A stretch of DNA of 41,158 nucleotides from Actinomycetes bacterium (lineage in GTDB: Bacteria; Actinomycetota; Actinomycetes; Actinomycetales; Microbacteriaceae). The stretch is taken from contig JAEZHW010000090.1 in the NCBI GenBank assembly GCA_023436775.1, forward strand, positions 1 through 41,158. Direction: 5' to 3'. A program made the translations under genes and the position numbers. The notes beneath the pieces were generated by a model. That model searched no databases. It worked only from the letters and a program-made list of their open reading frames with translations, and was not told where the DNA came from. Shown here one piece after another: positions 14,864-22,944 of the stretch. Position 1 is the stretch's first letter, and each line of letters opens with the position of its first letter.

Positions 14864-16438
14864 ATGACCTATGCACCCCGTCCCCACGCCGTCGCGAGCC
14901 CGCACTTTGCGGCGACTGCCGCCGGCGAGCAGGTGCTCGCTGACGGCGGCAGCGCCGTCGATGCAGCGATTGCAACGGCAGCGGTGCTGTGCGTGGTCTA
15001 CCCGCACATGGTCTCCCTCGGTGGCGACCTGTGGGCCGTCATGAGCGACACGGACGGCGCGGTGACCGCGGTCAACGGCAGCGGCCTGGCCGCAGCCGCA
15101 CTCGACGCCGAGACGGTGCGCGCCGCCGGCCACGACACGATGCCGACCTACGGTCCGCACACCATCACGGTGCCCGGTGCCGTCCGGGCCTGGGCTGACC
15201 TGCACGCGCAGGCTGGCGTGCTGCCGTGGGCGCGTCTGTTTGAGGCGGCCATCCGCCTCGCCGAAGAGGGCGCGCCGATCGCGGCGGCGCTCGATCGCGA
15301 CATTGTCGGCCTCGCCGACCACCTGCGTGCCGACGCTGGCATGCGGGCCACCTTCTTCCACGAGGACGGTTCGCCGAAGCGTGCCGGCACGGTGCTCACG
15401 CAGCCCGCGCTCGCCGCGACGCTGAAGGCGATCGCCGCCGAGGGCCCGAGCGCCCTGTACGGCGGCGCCGTCGGCCAGGCCTACGTGGCCGGGCTGCAGG
15501 CCCTCGGCTCCAAGCTGGAGGTCAGCGACCTGGAGGCGCAGTCCTCGGTGCTGTCCGAGCCGCTGAGCTTCGACGGCGGTGACGTCGAGGTGCTCACCAG
15601 CCCGCCGAACTCGCAGGGCTTTGTCCTCGGCCAGCTCGTGCACGCGCGCGCCGGGCGCGGTGACTGGCTCGAGGTGGCGGACTACCCGCGCCTGGCGCGC
15701 CTGTTCGCGGTGTCGAACCGCGAGCGCGACCGCTGGCTGGCCGACCCCACCGTCTCGCCGATTGACGTTGCGGCACTCACCACCGGTGAGCACCTGGCGA
15801 GCATGATCGCGATCGCGGACGACGCCACCGCCTCGTTGGACGGCCCGGTGCCGACCCGCGCCACCGGCGACACGGTGGCGATCGTAGCGATGGATGCGGA
15901 GGGTCGCGCGATCACGCTGATCCAGAGCATCTTCTACGCCTTCGGCGCTGGCGTGCTGGAGCCGGCCACCGGCATCGTGAGCCAGAACCGTGGTTCGTCG
16001 TTCTCTCTCGACGAGGCGCACCCCGCCTTCCTGCGCGGCGGCACCCGTCCGCCGCACACCCTGCTCCCGGTGCTGCTGCGCCGCGACGGTGCCGTGTTCG
16101 CTGCGGTGGGCACCATGGGCGGCCGCTCGCAGGCGCAGATCCAGATGCAGCTCATCAACGGGGTTCGCCAGGGCACGCACCCCCAGGACATCGTCACCGC
16201 GCCGCGCTATGTCGTCGGTGCCTTTGGGCCGAACAACGAGGAAGTCGTGCTGGTCGAGAACCGACTGGACGAGGCTGCCATTGCAGCCTTCGAGCCGTCG
16301 GCGATTCCGGTGCTGGTCACCGAGGCCTTCGATGACCGGGCCGGACACTCGCACATCCTGCTGCGCACCGAGGCCGGCATCCTGGTCGGCACCGACCCGC
16401 GCGCCGACGGTTTGCGCGACGAGGCGGCTTCCGCATGA
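14864..16438 (+). CDS. Gamma-glutamyltransferase-fold amidohydrolase (HpxW/YwrD-like)
   Basis: A 524-residue Ntn-hydrolase precursor. Members cleave themselves before a catalytic Thr; here that is T337 in TGDTVAIVAMD. The following IQSIFYAFGAGVLEPATGI, SQNRGSSFSLDEAHP and RPPHTLLPVLL match the YwrD/oxamate-amidohydrolase (HpxW) branch rather than glutathione-cleaving Ggt, whose Thr sits in TTHxS. The N-terminus (PHAVASPHFAATAAGEQVLADGGSAVDAAIATAAVL) is typical. There is no signal peptide, so it should act in the cytoplasm on an imported amide or gamma-glutamyl compound. ATG 14864 follows GAAAGCGAG; an open frame upstream to 14783 lies in the hairpin. Its stop overlaps the next gene. Confidence 0.87.
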   Translation: MTYAPRPHAVASPHFAATAAGEQVLADGGSAVDAAIATAAVLCVVYPHMVSLGGDLWAVMSDTDGAVTAVNGSGLAAAALDAETVRAAGHDTMPTYGPHTITVPGAVRAWADLHAQAGVLPWARLFEAAIRLAEEGAPIAAALDRDIVGLADHLRADAGMRATFFHEDGSPKRAGTVLTQPALAATLKAIAAEGPSALYGGAVGQAYVAGLQALGSKLEVSDLEAQSSVLSEPLSFDGGDVEVLTSPPNSQGFVLGQLVHARAGRGDWLEVADYPRLARLFAVSNRERDRWLADPTVSPIDVAALTTGEHLASMIAIADDATASLDGPVPTRATGDTVAIVAMDAEGRAITLIQSIFYAFGAGVLEPATGIVSQNRGSSFSLDEAHPAFLRGGTRPPHTLLPVLLRRDGAVFAAVGTMGGRSQAQIQMQLINGVRQGTHPQDIVTAPRYVVGAFGPNNEEVVLVENRLDEAAIAAFEPSAIPVLVTEAFDDRAGHSHILLRTEAGILVGTDPRADGLRDEAASA

Positions 16439-17205
16439 CCTGGGAAGCGCTCCTGCTCATTGCCGGCGCGGGCTTCCTGGGCGGCGCCGTGAATGCGGCG
16501 GCCGGTGGCGGCACCCTGATTTCGTTCCCGGCGCTGATGGCTGCTGGGCTCCCGCCGCTGCAGGCCAACGTGACCTCCTCGGTGGGCATGTTGACCGGCT
16601 ATGCCGGCGGCGCGATCGGGTACCGGCGCGAGCTGAAGGCGCAGGGGCCCAGGCTGCTGTCCTTCGGCATCACGGCGTTGCTGGGTGGCATTCTCGGTGC
16701 GCTGCTGCTGCTGGTAACCGACCCGTCGATCTTCGATGGCATCGTGCCGTTCCTGGTGATCGGCTCGGCGGTCTTGTTGGCGGTGCAGCCCTTCCTGGCT
16801 GCGCGGCTGAAGGCGAAGCGAGCTGCTGCCGGCGAGGGGGAGGCCGGATCCGAGGTGACGTGGGCCGCGCAATTCGGCATCTTCGTCGCGTCGGTGTACG
16901 GCTCGTACTTCGGTGCGGGGCTCGGGGTGTTGCTGCTGGCCGTGATGGGCATTTTCTTGAGCGGCACGTTCCAGTCACTGAACGGACTGAAGAGCCTGAT
17001 CTCGCTGCTGGTCAATGCGGTCGGTGTGGTCATCTTTCTGTTCTCGGGCCTGGTCGACCCGCTGGCGGTCGCGGTGCTGGCCCCGGCCGCGCTGCTCGGA
17101 GGCACGGTCGGCGCTCAGGTCGCCCGGAAGGTACCGGACACCGTCTTGCGAGTCGCCGTGATCGTCCTCGGCCTCGTCGTCGGCATCAGCATGCTGTTCC
17201 GCTAA
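16435..17205 (+). CDS. TauE/SafE (TSUP) family permease
   Basis: A 256-residue protein with about eight hydrophobic segments. The duplicated family signature is visible: AGFLGGAVNAAAGGGTLISFPALM near the N-terminus and SVYGSYFGAGLGVLLLAVMG in the second half. TSUP permeases move sulfite, sulfoacetate, taurine-derived anions or other organic anions; the direction is often export. The start overlaps the amidohydrolase stop (ATGA), so it belongs to the same operon and may export an acidic product released by that pathway. The operon ends in a clear terminator. Confidence 0.9.
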   Translation: MTWEALLLIAGAGFLGGAVNAAAGGGTLISFPALMAAGLPPLQANVTSSVGMLTGYAGGAIGYRRELKAQGPRLLSFGITALLGGILGALLLLVTDPSIFDGIVPFLVIGSAVLLAVQPFLAARLKAKRAAAGEGEAGSEVTWAAQFGIFVASVYGSYFGAGLGVLLLAVMGIFLSGTFQSLNGLKSLISLLVNAVGVVIFLFSGLVDPLAVAVLAPAALLGGTVGAQVARKVPDTVLRVAVIVLGLVVGISMLFR

Positions 17206-17226
17206 CACCGACGATTCTCACTGCAG

Positions 17227-17265
17227 CAGGGTCGCGCCGTTTGGCGCGGCCCTGTTCGTCGTTTT
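17227..17265 (+). terminator. Intrinsic terminator after the amino-acid ABC operon
   Basis: CAGGGTCGCGCC (17227-17238) pairs with GGCGCGGCCCTG (17243-17254) around a GTTT loop, with one G-T pair, followed by the T-rich TTCGTCGTTTT. This is a textbook intrinsic terminator that separates the two operons. Confidence 0.85.
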
Positions 17266-17351
17266 GCCGAAACATTTCTGAGGTAATGTCACACGAACGA
17301 TGAACTGTGGCATTCGCTGCCAAATTTAGGCACACAGGCGCTGTCACCGTT

Positions 17352-17367
17352 TTGTTACAGATTCACA
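17352..17367 (+). promoter_or_regulatory. Operator-like element B1
   Basis: TTGTTACAGATTCACA is an exact match to the deduced consensus TTGTTACA-N4-CACA, located just upstream of the -35 box. Confidence 0.62.
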
Positions 17368-17369
17368 AT

Positions 17370-17398
17370 TTGTGTGCCAGCATGCGGCTAGATAACAT
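17370..17398 (+). promoter_or_regulatory. Promoter of the sugar kinase / sugar ABC operon
   Basis: -35 TTGTGT (17370-17375), 17-bp spacer, -10 TAACAT (17393-17398). Predicted start near 17405, within an AACACA/TGTGTT inverted repeat (17405-17421) that matches copy A in position. Confidence 0.65.
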
Positions 17399-17415
17399 GT
17401 CTGCAACACACACGG

Positions 17416-17431
17416 TGTGTTTTTGTAACAA
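17416..17431 (-). promoter_or_regulatory. Operator-like element B2 (inverted)
   Basis: Minus-strand sequence TTGTTACAAAAACACA, identical to element A2, 64 bp centre-to-centre from B1. The identical pair geometry in both copies suggests cooperative binding or a short loop across the promoter. Confidence 0.62.
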
Positions 17432-17452
17432 CGATGTTCTACTTTGAAGGCC

Positions 17453-17599
17453 ATGGACGTGAAAATTCCCACTGCTGCACAGACGGCATTCGCCGCGCCG
17501 CAGCGCAAGGGAATGCCTCGGGTGCGAACCCTCTCGGTTCCCTCGGGCGCCGTCCTCCGCTGTGAAGTGGCCAAGACGAGGACGGTGCAGACCGCATGA
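17453..17599 (+). CDS. Possible 48-residue leader peptide coupled to the kinase
   Basis: ATG 17453 opens a 48-codon frame whose TGA overlaps the kinase ATG (ATGA), which would couple their translation. The ATGGACG at its start is also present in copy A at 11970, just beyond the conserved module. Third positions are about 73% GC, intermediate between coding and non-coding. The peptide is basic, with no recognisable domain. AAGG lies only two bases before the ATG, too close for a normal ribosome-binding site. It may be a leader ORF or chance. Confidence 0.25.
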   Translation: MDVKIPTAAQTAFAAPQRKGMPRVRTLSVPSGAVLRCEVAKTRTVQTA

Positions 17600-19083
17600 C
17601 GCGCTACACGCTGGGTATTGATATTGGCACCACCGGCACGAAGACCGTGCTGCTGGACGTGCATGGTGGCCTGGTCGCCGAGGCATCGCAGTTGACCGAC
17701 CTGCACTCGCCGTTCCCCGGAGCGGCCGAGGCCGATACCCAGCAGTGGATGCGCAACGTGGTTGACACCGTGCGCAAGGTGCTGAGCACCTCGGGCATCA
17801 ACCCGGCCGACGTGGCCGGCATCGCCACCACCGGCATGCTCCCCGCGGTCGTCGTCGTCGATGCCAACCGCAAGCCCCTGCGTCGCGCCATTCTGCAGAA
17901 CGACACCCGCGCCATCCAGCAGGTCGCCGCGCTGCAGGAGCAGCTCGCGCACCTGGACCTGGTCGCCCTGACCGGCTCGGCGATCACCCAGCAGTCGGTG
18001 GCTCCGAAGCTGGCGTGGCTGGCCGAGCACGAGCCGGACGTGATCGCGGCCACCCGCAGCGTGCTCGGTTCCTACGACTGGGTGCTGGTGGAGCTCGGCG
18101 CCGACCTGCACGTGGAGCAGAACTGGGCGATCGAGTCCGGTATCTACGCACTGACCGACGGTGCAGTCCTGGACGAGGTGGTTGCCGCCTCGGGCGTGAA
18201 CGTCGCCTCCCTGCCGGCCGTGCTGCCGCCCTCCACTCGGGTCGGGGGCCTGAACGCCCACTACGCGGCCGAGACCGGCCTGCCGGAAGGCACCCCGCTG
18301 CTGATTGGTGGCGCCGACCACGTGCTGTCCGCCTATGCGGCGGGCGTGCAGCAGAACGGCGACTGGCTGGTCAAGCTTGGCGGCGCCGGTGACATCCTGG
18401 TCGCCACCGACCGCCCCGTCGTGGATTCGCGCCTGTACCTCGACGCGCACCCGGTGCCGGGCATCTGGCTGCCGAACGGCTGCATGGCGACCAGCGGCAG
18501 CCTCGTGCGCTGGTTCCAGACCCTGGTCGGGGGCCTGAGCTTCGAAGACCTCGAGAAGGAGGCGGCGGACCGCCCGCCGGCTGACCTGCTCGTCCTGCCG
18601 TACTTCCTCGGTGAGAAGAGTCCGCTGCACGATCCGAACCTGCGTGGTGCCTATGTCGGCCTGCACATGGGCCACACCCGTGCCGACATGTACCGGGCAA
18701 CGATGGAGGCGATCGCTTACGGGTTCCGCCACCACACCGAGGTGTTCCGGGAACTTGGCCTGAGCCTCGACCGCGTCATGATCACCAACGGTGGCAGCAA
18801 GTCGCGGATGTGGAAGCAGATTCACGCGGATGTCCTCGGCCAGCCGGTCACCCCGGTCGCCCAGCACCCTGGCGCTTCGCTCGGTGCGGCCATCATCGCC
18901 GCCATCGGTGCCGGTGAGCGCGACAGCTGGGACTGCGTGACCGACTTCATCCACCTCGAGACCCCGATCGAGCCGAACCCGGACCGGGTCGCTCGGTACA
19001 ACGACGCCTACGCCACTTGGCGTGAGCTCGGCACTGCTTTGACCCCCATCTCCCACACCCTCGCGGAAAGGACGAACGCGTGA
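17596..19083 (+). CDS. FGGY-family carbohydrate kinase
   Basis: A 495-residue sugar kinase that phosphorylates a pentose, hexose, ketose or polyol with ATP. The N-terminal phosphate-binding motif is GIDIGTTGTKTVLLD; the predicted catalytic base is D241 in IGGADHVLSAYAAG; the second FGGY signature and adenosine-binding region appear as YRATMEAIAYGFRHH and NGGSKSRMWKQIHADVLGQPV. The closest named relatives appear to be XylB-like kinases, but the sugar specificity is not readable. It is the first enzyme of the sugar operon under module B, and its stop overlaps the SDR start (GTGA). A GAGGACGG ribosome-binding site lies upstream. Confidence 0.92.
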   Translation: MTRYTLGIDIGTTGTKTVLLDVHGGLVAEASQLTDLHSPFPGAAEADTQQWMRNVVDTVRKVLSTSGINPADVAGIATTGMLPAVVVVDANRKPLRRAILQNDTRAIQQVAALQEQLAHLDLVALTGSAITQQSVAPKLAWLAEHEPDVIAATRSVLGSYDWVLVELGADLHVEQNWAIESGIYALTDGAVLDEVVAASGVNVASLPAVLPPSTRVGGLNAHYAAETGLPEGTPLLIGGADHVLSAYAAGVQQNGDWLVKLGGAGDILVATDRPVVDSRLYLDAHPVPGIWLPNGCMATSGSLVRWFQTLVGGLSFEDLEKEAADRPPADLLVLPYFLGEKSPLHDPNLRGAYVGLHMGHTRADMYRATMEAIAYGFRHHTEVFRELGLSLDRVMITNGGSKSRMWKQIHADVLGQPVTPVAQHPGASLGAAIIAAIGAGERDSWDCVTDFIHLETPIEPNPDRVARYNDAYATWRELGTALTPISHTLAERTNA

Positions 19084-19850
19084 AGACCGTCGTCGTAACG
19101 GGTGCCGGCTCCGGCATCGGACGTTCCATTGCAACCACCCTGGCTGAGCGCGGCTGGCAGGTCGTCGTCTCGGACATCGACGCCGACGCAGCGGCAGCCA
19201 CCGCAGCAGCGCTGCCGACCCCGAACGGTCAGGCACACGAGTCCGCGCAGCTCAACGTGAGTGACCACGAGCGTGCCGCTGAGGTTGCCAACGACGTGGC
19301 CGAGCGCCTCGGCCTGGACGCGTGGGTGAACAACGCGGGTATTTCCTACATGCAGCACTTCCTGGACATGCCGATCGACCGCGTCGACCGCACCTTCGAG
19401 ATCAACCTCAAGGGCGTTTACGTCTGTGGTCAGGCGGCTGCCCGGGCGATGGTCAAGCACGGCACCGCCGGCGTGATCGTCAACACCGCATCGATGGCTG
19501 GCAAGCAGGGCAAGGTGCCGCTGCTGGCCGACTACGTGGCCTCGAAGTTCGGCGTCGTCGGCCTGACCCAGGCCATGGCGTTCGAACTGGCCCCGCACGG
19601 CATTCGCGTCAACAGCGTCTGCCCGGGCTATGTGGCCACCCCGATGCAGGAGCGCGAGATCGCCTGGGAGGCGGGTCTGCGCAACATGGCTCCGGAAGCG
19701 GTCCGGCAGGCCTGGATCGATGACACTCCGCTCGGCCGGCTGGAACAGCCGGAAGACGTGGCGCGCGTCGTGGCCTTCCTCGTTTCCGAAGACGCAGCGT
19801 TCATTACGGGCGAGGCGATTGCCGTCAATGGCGGCGCCTTCATGGACTAA
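19080..19850 (+). CDS. SDR family polyol/sugar dehydrogenase
   Basis: A 256-residue classical short-chain dehydrogenase. The cofactor motif TGAGSGIG spans residues 7-14, with NNAG in the middle, Ser in NTASM and the catalytic Tyr152/Lys156 in YVASK. The C-terminal part (CPGYVATPMQEREIAWEAG, then TPLGRLEQPEDVARVV) resembles sorbitol/arabinitol/threitol-type polyol dehydrogenases. Together with the kinase it suggests oxidation of an imported polyol or sugar to a ketose that is then phosphorylated. It starts with GTG overlapping the kinase stop. The exact substrate and NAD/NADP preference are unresolved; Asp38 region VVVSDID suggests NAD. Confidence 0.9.
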   Translation: MKTVVVTGAGSGIGRSIATTLAERGWQVVVSDIDADAAAATAAALPTPNGQAHESAQLNVSDHERAAEVANDVAERLGLDAWVNNAGISYMQHFLDMPIDRVDRTFEINLKGVYVCGQAAARAMVKHGTAGVIVNTASMAGKQGKVPLLADYVASKFGVVGLTQAMAFELAPHGIRVNSVCPGYVATPMQEREIAWEAGLRNMAPEAVRQAWIDDTPLGRLEQPEDVARVVAFLVSEDAAFITGEAIAVNGGAFMD

Positions 19851-19895
19851 GGCGCCCGTGAAGCACACCACCAAGAAAAGAAAGGCAGTACGAGT

Positions 19896-21197
19896 ATGAA
19901 GAATGCATTCTCCCGTGCCGCGCGGCTGACGGCGATGGCCGCCGGGGCCACGCTCGCGCTCGCAGCCTGTGCCCCCGGAGCGGTGGACCCGGTTGAGTCC
20001 TCCGGCCTCGGTGACATCCCCACCGACACCGAGGGCGTTGTCCGCATCCTGCTGGAGACGGTTCCGGACTCGGACATCGTTGAGACCATGGTCGGCGACT
20101 TCAACGCCGTGTACCCGAACATCGACGTCAGCATCGAGAAGCTGCCGTTCGACCAGATCCGCGACCGTCTGATCTCGTCGTTCCAGGCTCCGGAGCCGAT
20201 CTACGACCTGATCGTCGTGGACAACCCGTGGATGTACGACTTCGCCGAGGCGGGCTTCCTGGAGCCGCTCGACGCGCGCATCGACTCCACCACCGGCTAC
20301 AACGCCTCCGACCTGTTCCAGCCGCTGGTGGACATCACCACCGTGGACGGTGTGCGCTACGGCGTCCCGTTCTACAACTACGCGCTGGGCTACATCTACC
20401 GCACGGATCTGCTGGCTGAGGCAGGCCTCGGTGCTCCGGAGACGCTCGACGAGCTCGTGGCGACCGCCCAGGCGCTGCACTCGACCGACCGTGCCGGTAT
20501 CGCCCTGCAGCCGCAGCGTGGCTACAAGATCTTCGAAGAGTGGGCCAACTGGCTGTTCGCTGCTGGTGGCTCGATCTACGACGCCAACGGCAACGTGACG
20601 CTGGACACCCCGGAAGCTGCTGCCGCGCTCGAGGCCTACATCACCGCCTACCAGACTGCTGCTCCGGCAAACAGCCTGAACTGGGCCTTCGATGAGGCGT
20701 CCCGCTCGGTGGCGAGCGACGGTGCCGCCTCGCTGATCACCTACAACTGGAACCTGCCGGCCCTGAACGACCCGAAGGGCGCCAGCGGCGACCTCGCGGG
20801 CAAGTTCGCGCTGGCTCCGATGCCGGGCGGCAAGCAGGCTCTGGGTACCTGGAACTGGGCGATTCCGGCCAACTCGGGCGCCTCGGACGCAGCCTGGGCC
20901 TTCGTGTCGTGGCTGACCAGCCCCGAGGTGGACGTCAAGCGCGTCGCCGCCGGTGGTGCTGCGATCCGCTCCAGCTCGCTGAGCGCCCCCGAGGTGCTGG
21001 CCAGTGGTTTCGGTCAGGACTACTACGACGCGGTGAAGGCGATCCTGTCGAACGCTGCGCCGCTGAGCGCCGGTCCGAACGGTGAGGAATTCATTCAGGT
21101 CGTCGGTACCGAACTGAACAAGGCCGTTGCTGGCACCAGCACCGTGGCAGAGGCTCTGGCCGCTGCCCAGGCTGCTGCAGAGCGCGTCCTCGGCTAA
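19896..21197 (+). CDS. Sugar ABC transporter substrate-binding lipoprotein (SBP family 1)
   Basis: A 433-residue extracellular solute-binding protein with a lipoprotein signal ending LALAAC (Cys25 lipidated). The mature part shows family 1 features: FNAVYPNIDVSIEKLPFDQIRD, DLIVVDNPWMYDFAEAGFL and the late PMPGGKQALGTWNWAIP then AWAFVSWLTSPEV. CUT1 binding proteins capture oligosaccharides, sugars, polyols or glycerol phosphates. An AGAAAGG ribosome-binding site precedes the ATG. The gene follows the SDR by about 45 bases and precedes both permeases; the intact set makes a complete importer. Confidence 0.92.
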   Translation: MKNAFSRAARLTAMAAGATLALAACAPGAVDPVESSGLGDIPTDTEGVVRILLETVPDSDIVETMVGDFNAVYPNIDVSIEKLPFDQIRDRLISSFQAPEPIYDLIVVDNPWMYDFAEAGFLEPLDARIDSTTGYNASDLFQPLVDITTVDGVRYGVPFYNYALGYIYRTDLLAEAGLGAPETLDELVATAQALHSTDRAGIALQPQRGYKIFEEWANWLFAAGGSIYDANGNVTLDTPEAAAALEAYITAYQTAAPANSLNWAFDEASRSVASDGAASLITYNWNLPALNDPKGASGDLAGKFALAPMPGGKQALGTWNWAIPANSGASDAAWAFVSWLTSPEVDVKRVAAGGAAIRSSSLSAPEVLASGFGQDYYDAVKAILSNAAPLSAGPNGEEFIQVVGTELNKAVAGTSTVAEALAAAQAAAERVLG

Positions 21198-21217
21198 GAA
21201 CACGAAAGAGGAATGAG

Positions 21218-22102
21218 ATGAGTGGGAACTCGGCGGTGATCACGCGAAACGAGCGTCGTTTCAAGTACGGCATGTTGATGCCGCTGCTGGCGGTGTTTGT
21301 GGTCGCGGTCGGGTTCCCGCTCGTCTACGCGGCGTACCTGAGCCTGACCAACTACAAGCTCACGTCGCGCAAGGGTGCCGACTTCGTCGGTGCCGATAAC
21401 TACGCGAACGCGTTCACGAACCCGGAGTTCTGGGGCGCGTTTGCGACGACCGCAACCTACGTGATCATCGCGGTCGTGTTTGAGCTGGTCCTCGGCCTGC
21501 TGATCGCTATGGCGTTGCAGAAGCAGAAGTGGGCCAAGGACCTCAGCCGGGCCCTGCTGCTGGCGCCGATGTTTATTACCCCGATTGCCGTGGGTCTGAC
21601 CTTCCGGTTCTTGCTGAACGATCAGCTCGGCGCTATCCCGGAGATCCTGCGCGGCATCGGTCTGAACTACGACTTCCTGGGCTCCGGGCAGGCACTGTTC
21701 ACGCTGGCGATGATCGACGTGTGGCAGTGGACGCCGTTCATGGTGCTGCTGCTCCTGGCCGGCCTCGAGTCGCTGCCGAAGAGCCCGATGGAGGCGGCCC
21801 GCGTGGACGGCGCCGGCGCCTGGTACACCTTCCGCCGCGTCAAGCTCCCGCTGCTCAGTTCGGTCATGGTCGTCGCGGTGCTGCTGCGTGGCCTCGATGC
21901 CCTGAAGGTCTTCGAGTACGTCTACGCGACCACCCGTGGTGGCCCCGGCACTGAGACGCAGACCCTGCAGTACTACACCTACCAAACCGGTATTCAGTTC
22001 TTCCGCCTGGGCTCGGCAAGCGCGATGGCCTTCATCGTGCTGGCAGTGGTCCTGGCCGCCATCGTTGTGATCTTCCGCCGACTCGAGAAGGGCCGTTCAT
22101 GA
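21218..22102 (+). CDS. Sugar ABC transporter permease (UgpA/MalF type)
   Basis: A 294-residue membrane permease with about six helices. The EAA loop reads SPMEAARVDGAGAWYTFRR followed by VKLPLLSS, typical of CUT1 permeases; the region ARTTRGGPGT-like (ATTRGGPGTETQTL) before the last helix is also characteristic. It pairs with the downstream permease to form the transmembrane channel. AGAGGA lies upstream of the ATG, and the stop overlaps the next start by four bases (ATGA). Confidence 0.93.
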   Translation: MSGNSAVITRNERRFKYGMLMPLLAVFVVAVGFPLVYAAYLSLTNYKLTSRKGADFVGADNYANAFTNPEFWGAFATTATYVIIAVVFELVLGLLIAMALQKQKWAKDLSRALLLAPMFITPIAVGLTFRFLLNDQLGAIPEILRGIGLNYDFLGSGQALFTLAMIDVWQWTPFMVLLLLAGLESLPKSPMEAARVDGAGAWYTFRRVKLPLLSSVMVVAVLLRGLDALKVFEYVYATTRGGPGTETQTLQYYTYQTGIQFFRLGSASAMAFIVLAVVLAAIVVIFRRLEKGRS

Positions 22103-22917
22103 AGTCGCGCCGCGCCGCAATGACGACGCTCCGCTCCCTGTTCCTGTGGGTTGCCGTCGTCGCCGTCCTCTTCCCGATCGTGTGGGTGGCGCTGGCCAGC
22201 GTGAAGTCGCCGGCGCAGCAGAACGACCCCACCCTGCTGTTCTTCGCACCGACCTGGGACAACTGGGCGAATGTGCTGGACTCGGCGATTCTGCTCTCGG
22301 CCGGGCGCAGTGCGCTGGTGGCGGTCATTACCGTCGGTGTGAGCCTCGTGGTCGGTATCCCGGGTGCCTACGCCATCGCGAAGTACCGCGCCGGTGGCAA
22401 CCTGACCCGCTTCGGCATGCTCGCCGCGCAGGTGCTGCCGCCAGCCGTGCTGGTCTTCCCGTTCCTGACCATGGCGCAGACCCTGCGGATGACGGACACC
22501 CTGCTGCCGGTCATCTTCTCGCACCTCAGCTTCGTGCTGCCGGTGGTGACCTGGTTCCTGATCGGCTTCTTCGAGGCGGTGCCCAAGGCGCTGGAGGAGC
22601 AGGCCCGCGTCGACGGTTTTAGTCGCTTCCAGGCCTTCCGCCGCGTGATCATCCCGCAGGTGTTCCCCGGTATCGGCGCGGCCGCGATCTTCGGCTTCAC
22701 GCTGAGCTGGAACGACATGTTCTACGGCCTGATCCTGGCGCCCGGCCAGTCCGCGATCCTGCCGGTGACCATCGCCGGCTTCAACACCTTCCGTGGTGTG
22801 GAGCTGGGCTCGATGAGTGCCGCCATCATCGTCGCGGTCGTTCCCGTTGTTATTGCAAGCTTCTTCATTCAGCGTCGACTGGTCCAGGGGATCAGCGGCG
22901 GTGCGGTGAAGTTCTAG
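22099..22917 (+). CDS. Sugar ABC transporter permease (UgpE/MalG type)
   Basis: A 272-residue second permease of the CUT1 importer. The EAA loop is visible as ALEEQARVDGFSRFQAFRR followed by VIIPQVFPG, and the MalG-type AYAIAKYRAGG stretch lies in the middle. It contains six predicted helices. It starts in the stop of the preceding permease, so equal synthesis of the two subunits is expected. The C-terminus ends in FFIQRRLVQGISGGAVK, a common ending for this family. Confidence 0.93.
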   Translation: MKSRRAAMTTLRSLFLWVAVVAVLFPIVWVALASVKSPAQQNDPTLLFFAPTWDNWANVLDSAILLSAGRSALVAVITVGVSLVVGIPGAYAIAKYRAGGNLTRFGMLAAQVLPPAVLVFPFLTMAQTLRMTDTLLPVIFSHLSFVLPVVTWFLIGFFEAVPKALEEQARVDGFSRFQAFRRVIIPQVFPGIGAAAIFGFTLSWNDMFYGLILAPGQSAILPVTIAGFNTFRGVELGSMSAAIIVAVVPVVIASFFIQRRLVQGISGGAVKF

Positions 22918-22944
22918 GTTTCTCAGAGAGAGGTAGGGGCCGAG

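Larger units (their letters stand above)
17341..17447 (+). promoter_or_regulatory. Duplicated regulatory module, copy B
   Basis: Second copy of the 107-bp module, upstream of the sugar-kinase operon. All functional elements keep their spacing relative to copy A (constant offset 5482). The region between the terminator and the kinase (17266-17595) otherwise holds only a short coupled open frame. Confidence 0.8.
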
